DNA from: Candidatus Anaerobutyricum stercoripullorum
GTDB taxonomy: Bacteria > Bacillota > Clostridia > Lachnospirales > Lachnospiraceae
DNA: 25,495 bases
Direction of reading: 5' to 3'
Assembly (NCBI GenBank): GCA_019114885.1
Contig: DXEQ01000011.1
Coordinates: forward strand, 1-25,495
In this document: positions 1 through 6,588 of the stretch, one piece after another
Layout of the letters: every line of letters starts with the position of its first letter
Position numbering within the stretch: position 1 is the stretch's first letter
Made by a program: the position numbers and the translations under genes
Notes under the pieces: model-generated
Databases searched by the model: none
What the model was told of the DNA's origin: nothing
Seen by the model: only the letters and a program-made list of their open reading frames with translations

Positions 1-27
1 GGGAAAGCTTTTTAGAGGAGGATTACC

Positions 28-1479
28 ATGAAGAAGATTTTATTTGCTGCTTCTGAGTGCGTTCCGTTTATGAAAACGGGAGGCCTTGCAGACGTTGTGG
101 GGGCATTACCAAAAGAGTTTGATAAGAATGAATGGGATGTCAGAGTGGTCATGCCGAATTACCGGGGAATTCCGGATAAGTTCCGCAACACCTTCCAGTA
201 TGTGACACATTTTTACATGGGAACCGGCCCGATGGTTCCGCATACACACGTGGGTATCATGCAGTATGAGTATGAAGGCATCACCTACTATTTTATTGAC
301 AATCTGGACTATTTTGGTGCGGAAAAGCCGTACGCGGACACCAGAACGGACGTGGAGAAGTACATTTTCTTCTGTAAAGCAGTATTATCTATTCTTCCGG
401 TGGTTGATTTTAAACCGGACATCATTCACTGCCACGACTGGCAGACCGGACTGATCCCGGTATATCTGAAGACAGAGTTTGCGGCCAATCCGTTCTTCTG
501 GGGTATCAAGACGATCATGACCATCCACAATCTCCGGTTCCAGGGTATCTGGGATATCAAGACCATCAAGGGTCTTTCCGGACTGCCGGATTACCTGTTC
601 ACACCGGACAAGCTGGAGTACAAGAAGGACGCCAATATGTTAAAGGGCGGCATCGTTTATTCCGACTTCATCACGACGGTAAGTAATACATATGCGCAGG
701 AGATCCAGACGCCTTACTACGGCGAGGGACTGGACGGCCTTTTGAGCGCAAGGAACCAGAGTCTGTTCGGTATCGTGAACGGTATTGACTATACTGCATA
801 TAATCCGAAGACCGACAGCGCGATCTATGAGAATTATGATGTGAGAAACTATAAGAAAGGTAAGGCGGCCAACAAGGCGGCACTCCAGCAGGAGCTGGGC
901 CTTGAGGTGAACCCGGATAAGTATCTGATCGGACTGATCTCCAGACTGACCGACCAGAAAGGTCTGGATCTGATTCAGTACGGTATGGAGCGGATCGTGG
1001 ACGAGAATACGCAGTTTGTAGTGATCGGTACCGGTGAGCAGCGCTATGAGGATATGTTCCGTTACTACGCATATCGTTATCCGAACCAGGTATCTGCCAA
1101 CATCCTTTATTCTGATGACCTGGCTCACAAGTTATATGCGGCAGCGGACGCATTCCTGATGCCGTCTCTGTTTGAGCCTTGCGGCCTGACACAGATCATC
1201 GCTTTCCGCTATGGTACGATTCCAATTGTCCGTGAGACAGGCGGTCTGAAGGATACCGTACAGCCGCTCAACGAGTTCGAGGATACGGGAGACGGATTCT
1301 CCTTCACCAACTATAACGGCGACGATATGGTCAACGTGATCAACTACAGCAAGTACATTTTCTTCGAGCAGAAGAAGGTATGGAACAACATGCTCAAGCG
1401 TGCCATGAAGAAAGATCTGTCCTGGGGCGTTTCAAAGAAACGTTACGAAGAACTGTACAATACGCTGATCGGACGTTAG
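28..1479 (+). CDS. glgA: Glycogen (starch) synthase, ADP-glucose type
   Basis: GlgA transfers glucose from ADP-glucose to the growing end of an alpha-1,4-glucan in the cytoplasm, the elongation step of glycogen synthesis. The 483-residue product has the usual bacterial length. The GT5 signature K16-T-G-G-L-A-D-V binds ADP-glucose. HCHDWQTG lies near residues 134-141, SRLTDQKG near 305-312, and the C-terminal nucleotide-sugar motif LFEPCG with its Glu near 383 is followed by RETGGL. AGAGGAGG at 14-21, six bases before the ATG, fixes the start. The stop is TAG. The left edge of the window cuts off whatever lies upstream, so other glg genes cannot be seen. Two-domain GT-B fold is complete and no defect is visible. 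Confidence 0.97.
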   Translation: MKKILFAASECVPFMKTGGLADVVGALPKEFDKNEWDVRVVMPNYRGIPDKFRNTFQYVTHFYMGTGPMVPHTHVGIMQYEYEGITYYFIDNLDYFGAEKPYADTRTDVEKYIFFCKAVLSILPVVDFKPDIIHCHDWQTGLIPVYLKTEFAANPFFWGIKTIMTIHNLRFQGIWDIKTIKGLSGLPDYLFTPDKLEYKKDANMLKGGIVYSDFITTVSNTYAQEIQTPYYGEGLDGLLSARNQSLFGIVNGIDYTAYNPKTDSAIYENYDVRNYKKGKAANKAALQQELGLEVNPDKYLIGLISRLTDQKGLDLIQYGMERIVDENTQFVVIGTGEQRYEDMFRYYAYRYPNQVSANILYSDDLAHKLYAAADAFLMPSLFEPCGLTQIIAFRYGTIPIVRETGGLKDTVQPLNEFEDTGDGFSFTNYNGDDMVNVINYSKYIFFEQKKVWNNMLKRAMKKDLSWGVSKKRYEELYNTLIGR

Positions 1480-1484
1480 AAGGC

Positions 1485-1550
1485 GGATGGATATGGAGCC
1501 ATACAACACGTGACATCGGATGATAGAGACCGGATGGGTATGGAGCCGTA
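1485..1550 (+). repeat. Pair of 19-bp direct repeats after glgA
   Basis: GGATGGATATGGAGCCATA at 1485-1503 recurs as GGATGGGTATGGAGCCGTA at 1532-1550 with two differences and a 47-base period. The repeats sit between the glgA stop and the terminator. No function is evident; they look like a local duplication. Confidence 0.6.
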
Positions 1551-1598
1551 ATATAGATCATAATCCGGAAGAGCAGAGTTCTCCGGAATACAGACAAA

Positions 1599-1618
1599 GC
1601 CCCGGTTCGCGCCGGGGC
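1599..1618. other. GC hairpin before the glgA/carboxypeptidase terminator
   Basis: GCCCCGG pairs with CCGGGGC around a TTCGCG loop (1599-1605 with 612-618 of the same kilobase). It is followed by CCAAAAAG rather than a T-run, so on the plus strand it is not itself a terminator. It may be a processing or stability element. Confidence 0.5.
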
Positions 1619-1626
1619 CAAAAAGA

Positions 1627-1666
1627 GGGGCGGAGCCGCCATGCAGCGGTTCCGCCCCGTTGTTTT
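1627..1666. terminator. Bidirectional terminator between glgA and the carboxypeptidase gene
   Basis: Arms 1627-1639 and 1646-1658 form a 13-bp GC-rich stem (one G-T pair) with loop CATGCA. The plus strand continues GTTGTTTT. The minus strand continues TCTTTTT, so one hairpin can end both convergent transcripts. The plus-strand T-run overlaps the stop codon of the minus-strand gene. Confidence 0.85.
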
Positions 1667-2813
1667 ACCCGAAGAAATATTTTCGCACTATCCGCCGGAA
1701 ACACCAGCTGTAGTTGATGCGCCGCACCGTTGCGGCGGCGGTGACAGGGTAGGTGCGGTAAAGTTCGCCGTCGATGGAGAGGGTGACGGTGCCGATCACG
1801 TCGCCTTTTCGGACGGGGGCTTCCAGGAGGGGAGGGATGTCGGCGGTGCAGACCGCCTTTTCATCCTCCCTGAGAAGGAGCGATACATTTTCCGGGACAA
1901 CGCAGTCGCAGATCAGAGCCTGCCCGTGGGCGACGGGGAGCTGACCGGGGACCTTTTCGCCCGGGCGCAGCGTCACCTTTTCATAATTTTCCATGCCGTA
2001 ATCCATGAGTTTGCGGGTATCCTTCCATTTGTAGCTGCGGTTGGGCGGCCAGCCGCTGCCGAGGACTACGGAGATGAGCAGCCGGTCGTCGGTCTCCACC
2101 GCGCCCACGAAGCAGTAGCCCGCCTTGCCGGTGAAGCCGGTCTTGACGCCGATGGCGCCCGGATAGGAGGTCAGGAAGGCGTCTTTATTATTTAAGGTGT
2201 AAGCCGTGCCGCTGCCAATTTCCTTGATGGTGTAGGAGGGTTCCCGGATGATACGGCGGAAATTCTCGTTGGAGAGGGCACGGCAGGTGAGGATGGCCAG
2301 ATCGTAGCAGGTGGTATAATGATTGTCGCTGTCCAGACCGTTGGGCGTCTCGAAGGAAGTCTGCCAGCAGCCAAAGGCGCGGGCTTCCTCCGTCATGGCG
2401 GCGCAGAACTCCTCCACGGAACCGCCGATATGTTCGGCGATGGCCACGGCGGCGTCATTGTAGGACTCCAGCATGAGAGCGTAGAGCAGGTCGGACAGGA
2501 GAAACTGGCTGCCGGCTGCGGCGCCCAGATGGACCTTCGGAGCGGAGGCCGCATTTTCAGAAAATGTGACGATGTCATTCAGGTTCCCGTGTTCCAGGGC
2601 GTAGAGACAGGTCATGATCTTGGTGGTGCTGGCCATGGGAAGTTCCTCCCGCTCGTTTTTGCCAAAGAGCACCCGCTGGTTCGTCCCGTCCATCAAAATG
2701 GCGGCTTTGGCAGAAAGATTCGAAGGTGTTTCCGCTGCCAGCGATTTTATGGTATGATAAGGGGACAGAATCAACAAAAGAATCAGACAGAGGATTGTGA
2801 TATATTTTTTCAA
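1665..2813 (-). CDS. Serine-type D-Ala-D-Ala carboxypeptidase (PBP5/DacF family)
   Basis: The enzyme trims the terminal D-Ala of peptidoglycan pentapeptides outside the membrane and so limits cross-linking. The 382 residues begin with a signal peptide (KK then a hydrophobic run, about residues 4-18, cleavage near Ala26-Ala27). All three penicillin-binding motifs are present: S62-T-T-K65, S117-Y-N119 and K224-T-G226. The C-terminal 130 residues match the beta-rich tail of the PBP5 family. Translation starts at TTG, chosen because AAAGGAGGG lies about seven bases upstream and no better ATG precedes the signal peptide. It converges on glgA and is divergent from the zinc-ribbon gene. In spore formers relatives such as DacF act in the cortex, but nothing here shows that role. 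Confidence 0.93.
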   Translation of the reverse strand: MKKYITILCLILLLILSPYHTIKSLAAETPSNLSAKAAILMDGTNQRVLFGKNEREELPMASTTKIMTCLYALEHGNLNDIVTFSENAASAPKVHLGAAAGSQFLLSDLLYALMLESYNDAAVAIAEHIGGSVEEFCAAMTEEARAFGCWQTSFETPNGLDSDNHYTTCYDLAILTCRALSNENFRRIIREPSYTIKEIGSGTAYTLNNKDAFLTSYPGAIGVKTGFTGKAGYCFVGAVETDDRLLISVVLGSGWPPNRSYKWKDTRKLMDYGMENYEKVTLRPGEKVPGQLPVAHGQALICDCVVPENVSLLLREDEKAVCTADIPPLLEAPVRKGDVIGTVTLSIDGELYRTYPVTAAATVRRINYSWCFRRIVRKYFFG

Positions 2814-2970
2814 GAGATCCCTCCTTTATGAGATGGGCGTTTGCGGGAGTATTCTCCCTGTCGATCGGACCGGGCGCGGCCGGAAGTCCTGCGGGAAGCG
2901 CGCACGCGCCGGAAAATGTATTATAAACCTATGCCTGAGAACAGGATATATGATATCCGGGGAGGAAATT

Positions 2971-3954
2971 ATGTTTTATCGCTGTAAAAACTGTGGAGGA
3001 AATGTCATTTATCATCCGGACAAAAAGAAAATGGTCTGTGAGAGCTGCGGCAGCGAGGAGAGTCAGGAGACGATGCCGCAGAAAGAGTTTCACGTGTGCG
3101 GCAACTGCGGCGGACGGATTGATACCACGGAGTATACGCTGGCATGCCGGTGCCCTTACTGCGGGACCTTTCACATTCTGGAAGATAAGATGGAGGGGGA
3201 TTACAAGCCCCATCTGATCCTGCCCTTCGCGCTTGGGAAGCATCAGGCGGCCGAGCGGCTGCGGGAGAGCTTTGCCGACAAGCTTTTTCTGCCGTCCAAC
3301 TTCTGTTCCGCGGCGAGTCTGGAGTCCATGGAGGGACTCTATGTGCCGTACTGGATGTATGACTTTCACAGCCACATCCACTTTGAGGGAGAGGGCGACC
3401 GGATCAGCACCTGGCGGGAAGGTGACTACGAGGTGACCGAGACAAAGGTATACCGGATTGTCCGGGATTTTGAGGTGAGCTATGACAAGGTCCCGGTGGA
3501 CGCCTCCACGATGATGGATGATGCCATGATGGACCTGATGGAGCCGTACCGCTATGCGGAGCTTTCGGATTTTAATCCCAGGGTGCTTTCCGGATTTATG
3601 GCGGATACCTTCGAGGAGGACAGTAAAGAGCTGCTGCCGAGGGCCGAGGAGAAGATCGACGCCTTTTCTGAGAGCTTTCTTTCTGAGCAGAACATGGGAT
3701 ATGCCATGCTCAGGCCCTTTGTGGATGAGAAAAAGAATGAGACGGAAGGCGTCTATTACGCTTTTCTTCCGGTGTGGAGATACATTTACCGTTACAATGG
3801 AAAAGAGTATCCGTTTTATGTGAACGGGCAGACCGGTAAGGTGACGGGCGGCCCTCCGGTGAGTCTGGCGCGGGTGTTTGGCATGAGCGCCGGCGTGTTT
3901 GCGCTCACCTTCTTTTTCCTTAAAATGTTGTTTTATCTGCTGGAGGTGCTGTAA
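2971..3954 (+). CDS. Zinc-ribbon membrane protein paired with a TPM protein
   Basis: The 327-residue product starts with two rubredoxin-like zinc ribbons: C5-x2-C8 with C23-x2-C26, and C43-x2-C46 with C61-x2-C64. A large mixed domain (about 75-290) follows, rich in Tyr and Trp and ending in a PFYVNGQTGKV segment. A single hydrophobic helix lies at about 303-323. The ATG at 2971 is preferred over an upstream in-frame start because GGGGAGG sits just before it and the ribbon begins there. The stop TAA abuts the ATG of the TPM gene, so the two are surely co-translated and probably work together at the membrane. Similar zinc-ribbon and TPM pairs are common in Firmicutes, but their function is not established. 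The specific role is unknown. Confidence 0.85.
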   Translation: MFYRCKNCGGNVIYHPDKKKMVCESCGSEESQETMPQKEFHVCGNCGGRIDTTEYTLACRCPYCGTFHILEDKMEGDYKPHLILPFALGKHQAAERLRESFADKLFLPSNFCSAASLESMEGLYVPYWMYDFHSHIHFEGEGDRISTWREGDYEVTETKVYRIVRDFEVSYDKVPVDASTMMDDAMMDLMEPYRYAELSDFNPRVLSGFMADTFEEDSKELLPRAEEKIDAFSESFLSEQNMGYAMLRPFVDEKKNETEGVYYAFLPVWRYIYRYNGKEYPFYVNGQTGKVTGGPPVSLARVFGMSAGVFALTFFFLKMLFYLLEVL

Positions 3955-4788
3955 ATGAATAAGACGTACAAGAAGATCGTGCTGGGCGTGCTCCTTGCCG
4001 GACTGGTGCTGGGAGGTCTGGGCCTGCTGCTGCAATACGGCGTGTTTCAGGGAGTCAACGCATCCCGGACAGAGCGGACCAACACGGAGTGTCTGACGGA
4101 CGAGAGAGTCTTCGATCAGGCGGATGTGCTCAGCGGGGAAGAAGAGGAAGAATTGCGGAGCCTCATCGCAGACAGGGAGCAGATGACCGGCCTTGATATC
4201 GTCCTGCTGACCGTCCGGGAACCGGAGCTGGACGATTACTATTCCATCAGGGACTTTGCGCAGGATTATTATGAAGAAGAGAAGTTCGGCTGGGACGGCC
4301 CCGGCGGCGACGGCGTCATCTATGTGGACAACTGGGCCACCGGCTACTGCTGGCTGTGCACCACAGGAAAGGCGGCAGAGAAGCTTGGCGACAGTACCAT
4401 CCAGTATATCATTGACCGGACCAATGAGACGGTCAATGAAGATCCGTTCGGCGCATACGAGACCATGATTAAAACGACGGCGGCAGAGATGCAGAATCTG
4501 AACCTCTTCCATTTCCGGGTGGGGAACGGCTGGCTTGTGCTGATCGCGCTGGCGGTGGCCGGCATTTTTGCGGCGGTCAATCTGCTGAGCAATAAGGGAA
4601 GCGTGACCACCGACCGGTCCACCTATGTGCCGGAGGGCGGCGTCAAGACGAACCAGATCGCGGATATCTACCTGCGCTCGCACCGGACCCGGGTGCGCAT
4701 CGAGACCGACCATGATTCCATCGGCGGCGGGGGCGGCGGATCCATCGGCGGGACAGACGGGCACGGCGGGGGCGGCGGCCGCCATTAA
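3955..4788 (+). CDS. TPM-domain (TLP18.3/Psb32/MOLO-1) membrane protein with Gly-rich tail
   Basis: The 277-residue protein has an N-terminal membrane segment (about 7-29) and a TPM domain from about 52 to 178. The domain begins with VFDQADVLSGEEE and contains GLDIVLLTV and a GDGVIYVDN strand. A second membrane helix lies at about 192-212, followed by a tail that ends in a Gly-rich run with scattered His (256-277). This is the YgcG-like architecture in which the TPM domain faces outside. The start follows the previous stop with no gap, and its ribosome site must lie inside the upstream gene, so translational coupling is likely. TPM domains have been linked to acid phosphatase activity and photosystem repair in plants; the bacterial role is uncertain. 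Confidence 0.85.
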   Translation: MNKTYKKIVLGVLLAGLVLGGLGLLLQYGVFQGVNASRTERTNTECLTDERVFDQADVLSGEEEEELRSLIADREQMTGLDIVLLTVREPELDDYYSIRDFAQDYYEEEKFGWDGPGGDGVIYVDNWATGYCWLCTTGKAAEKLGDSTIQYIIDRTNETVNEDPFGAYETMIKTTAAEMQNLNLFHFRVGNGWLVLIALAVAGIFAAVNLLSNKGSVTTDRSTYVPEGGVKTNQIADIYLRSHRTRVRIETDHDSIGGGGGGSIGGTDGHGGGGGRH

Positions 4789-4894
4789 AGAGCGGCCGGA
4801 TTTTCAGCAGAAAGTGTCATAGCTCCTCATGAGAATACCTGCGCCCGCGCAGGGACCGGCAGGCCGGGAGCGGATTGCGGCCGGACCGCGCAAA

Positions 4895-4954
4895 GACAGA
4901 TTATAAGACTACAGATAAGGGGACAGATTACAAGACTACAAATAAGGAGACAGA
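4895..4954 (+). repeat. 27-bp tandem repeat containing the ribosome site of the GNAT gene
   Basis: Two near-identical 27-base units lie at 4895-4921 and 4922-4948, each starting GACAGATTA and ending ATAAGGG or ATAAGGA. A third partial copy (GACAGA) starts at 4949. The unit boundary forms the Shine-Dalgarno AAGGAG at 4944-4949, seven bases before the ATG at 4957, so the repeat has duplicated the ribosome site. Confidence 0.8.
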
Positions 4955-4956
4955 AC

Positions 4957-5718
4957 ATGATTGAACAAAGATTAATGAACCTGGATGAATTCCACTGGCT
5001 TTTTGACACCCACATGGGAAATCATTTCCCTGCGGATGAACTGAAGCCGTTTGCTATAATGGAGCAGTCGGTGCGGGAGGGGAATTATTTCCCTTACGGT
5101 TACTATGAAAACGGAGAACTGCTGGCTTACACCTGCCTGTTAAAGAGCGGGGACTTTTTCCTGCTGGACTACTTTGCCGTCATGGAAGAGGGCAGAGGAA
5201 GGGGCACCGGCAGCGAGATTCTTTCCGTCCTCACGGACAGTTTAAAGGAGAGCGAGAGCATCTTCCTGGAGGTGGAAGAACCCCGGGCGGCAGACGCCGT
5301 AGAGCGGGACCTGCAGGAGCGGCGGATTCGGTTTTATCTTAGAAACGGGGCGCTGGATACCGCCGTGCGGGCAAAGGTATTTTCGGTTCCTTTCCGGATT
5401 CTGACCATGGGAGGCAGCCTGCGGGAAGAGGAGGCCGAGCGGGCCATGGAGGCGCTGTACCACAATATCCTTTCAGAGAAAATGTACGAGCAGAATATAT
5501 TTTTTCGCATAGAAACCGAGAAAGAAGGGAAGTCCGGGAAAGTTGCGGCTGCACAGCCGGACGCAGGAGAAGGAGAGTCCGGGAAAGTTGCGGCTGCGCA
5601 GCCGGATGCAGGAGAAGGAAAGTCCGGAGAAACTGCGGCTATGGAGCCGGATGCGGGAGAAGGAAAGTCCGGGGAAACCGCGGCTATGGAGCCGGACGCG
5701 GGAAAGGAGAAGGTATGA
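4957..5718 (+). CDS. GNAT-family N-acetyltransferase with C-terminal 15-residue repeats
   Basis: Residues 1 to about 150 resemble a GNAT fold. There is a strand pair G-Y-Y-E-N-G-E-L-L-A-Y followed by DFFLLDYFAVMEEGRGRGTG, where R80-G-R-G-T-G85 is the acetyl-CoA pyrophosphate loop, and then helix SEILSVLTDSL. The substrate is unknown. After residue 190 the protein changes to four perfect-length 15-residue repeats (191-250), Gly/Ala/Pro/Glu/Lys rich and probably disordered. AAGGAG at 4944-4949 fixes the start. The last four bases, ATGA, are also the start of the downstream NUDIX gene, so the two are coupled. The repeats differ from the rest of the gene in composition and probably arose by recent duplication. 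Confidence 0.82.
   Translation: MIEQRLMNLDEFHWLFDTHMGNHFPADELKPFAIMEQSVREGNYFPYGYYENGELLAYTCLLKSGDFFLLDYFAVMEEGRGRGTGSEILSVLTDSLKESESIFLEVEEPRAADAVERDLQERRIRFYLRNGALDTAVRAKVFSVPFRILTMGGSLREEEAERAMEALYHNILSEKMYEQNIFFRIETEKEGKSGKVAAAQPDAGEGESGKVAAAQPDAGEGKSGETAAMEPDAGEGKSGETAAMEPDAGKEKV
5527..5706 (+). repeat. Four 45-bp coding tandem repeats in the acetyltransferase gene
   Basis: Units 5527-5571, 5572-5616, 5617-5661 and 5662-5706 keep the reading frame and encode variants of G-K-S-G-[KE]-[VT]-A-A-[AM]-[QE]-P-D-A-G-E. Units 1 and 2 share KVAAAQPD, and units 3 and 4 share ETAAMEPD. This AABB pattern points to stepwise duplication. Each unit also contains GGAGAAGG-like purine runs, and the last supplies the ribosome site of the next gene. 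Confidence 0.9.
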
Positions 5719-6302
5719 GACAGATTCCGGTACTCACATCCATGAAAAAGACGAGGGATACCCCTTTTCTCAAAAATTATACGCTCCATTATATCAATTC
5801 CGAGGGCGGAGAGAAGGTATATGAGACGGTCAGCAATTTTGACTATGAGGATCCCGGGCAGCTGGGGCAGCAGGCCACCGGCGTGGTTATCGTGGGCTGG
5901 AAGGGGGACTCTCTTCTTCTCTGCCGGGAATTTCGCATGGGAGTGAACCACTTTGTGTACAATATGCCGGCCGGACGCATGGAAGAAGGAGAGACGGTGG
6001 AACAGTGTGCCCGGCGGGAACTGTTTGAGGAGACCGGCCTTTCTCTTGTCCGGGTGCATCAGATTCTGCCGCCGTCCTACGCAGCGCCGGATTTAAGCGA
6101 CTCCTCTGCCTGGGTGGTTTTTGCCGAGGTGGACGGGGAACTGCCGGAAGGGACGTCAGAGCACACGGAGGCCGATGAGTGGATCCGTCCCGGCCTCTAC
6201 AGCCGGGACGAGGTGGCCCGCCTGCTGGAATCGAGACGGTTTTCCGGCAGGGCGCAGATGGCCGCCTGGTTTTTCGCAAATAATATGTTTTTCCGGACAT
6301 AA
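5715..6302 (+). CDS. NUDIX hydrolase, ADP-ribose pyrophosphatase-like
   Basis: NUDIX enzymes cleave nucleoside diphosphates linked to another group, using Mg2+ bound by the NUDIX box. The box is complete: G87-x5-E93-x7-R101-E-L-F-E105-E106-T-G108-L. The preceding N-terminal strand segment (VSNFDYEDPG) and the strand ATGVVIVGWKGDSLLLCREFR match the ADP-ribose pyrophosphatase subgroup, in which an R-x-F/Y-R element precedes the box. The 195-residue length fits. The ATG overlaps the GNAT stop (ATGA at 5715-5718), and its Shine-Dalgarno AAAGGAGAAGG lies in the last repeat unit of the upstream gene. A terminator follows at 6326, so this gene ends the operon. The real substrate cannot be told from sequence. 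Confidence 0.9.
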   Translation: MRQIPVLTSMKKTRDTPFLKNYTLHYINSEGGEKVYETVSNFDYEDPGQLGQQATGVVIVGWKGDSLLLCREFRMGVNHFVYNMPAGRMEEGETVEQCARRELFEETGLSLVRVHQILPPSYAAPDLSDSSAWVVFAEVDGELPEGTSEHTEADEWIRPGLYSRDEVARLLESRRFSGRAQMAAWFFANNMFFRT

Positions 6303-6325
6303 ACATGAATTATCTGTGTATTTTT

Positions 6326-6354
6326 CCTGCGGCGTTTTGCCGCGGGATTTTTTC
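6326..6354 (+). terminator. Rho-independent terminator after the NUDIX gene
   Basis: CCTGCGGC (6326-6333) pairs with GCCGCGGG (6339-6346) around GTTTT, followed by A and six Ts. It lies 24 bases after the NUDIX stop. Confidence 0.88.
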
Positions 6355-6412
6355 TTTCCTGCACCTTTTTGCCTGAAAACCGCGCATTTATGCGGCGTAT
6401 CGAGGCTGTCCG

Positions 6413-6427
6413 CAGGCAATTTGCCTG
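6413..6427. promoter_or_regulatory. Operator-like palindrome upstream of the LtaS promoter
   Basis: CAGGCAA and TTGCCTG are perfect inverted 7-bp arms around one base. The site lies 45 bases upstream of the -35 box at 6472, a position where an activator or repressor could act. No regulator is known for this sequence; the assignment rests only on symmetry and position. Confidence 0.35.
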
Positions 6428-6471
6428 TAAATCGTCCGCTTTGTTGCAAGAATTTCGTCAGAATCTGTTTA

Positions 6472-6499
6472 TTGACATTGTAAAGAAGTGTGATATATT
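6472..6499 (+). promoter_or_regulatory. Sigma-A promoter of the ltaS-like/HPr operon
   Basis: A perfect -35 TTGACA (6472-6477), a 16-base spacer and -10 TATATT (6494-6499) preceded by TGA form an extended -10. Transcription should start near 6506, leaving about 80 bases of leader. Confidence 0.8.
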
Positions 6500-6588
6500 T
6501 AAAACGATTTGTAAAGATAAGGTAAATGTTGATCCGGCGGCCGCCGCTGCGGCAGGGAGAGCCGGCAGAGGAGATGGAGTGGAGGTTT

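Noticed and set aside
2929..4785. A 618-codon open frame on the minus strand
   Set aside because: It lies opposite the zinc-ribbon and TPM genes, which have ribosome sites and recognisable domains. Its His/Arg-rich product has no domain and is a composition shadow.
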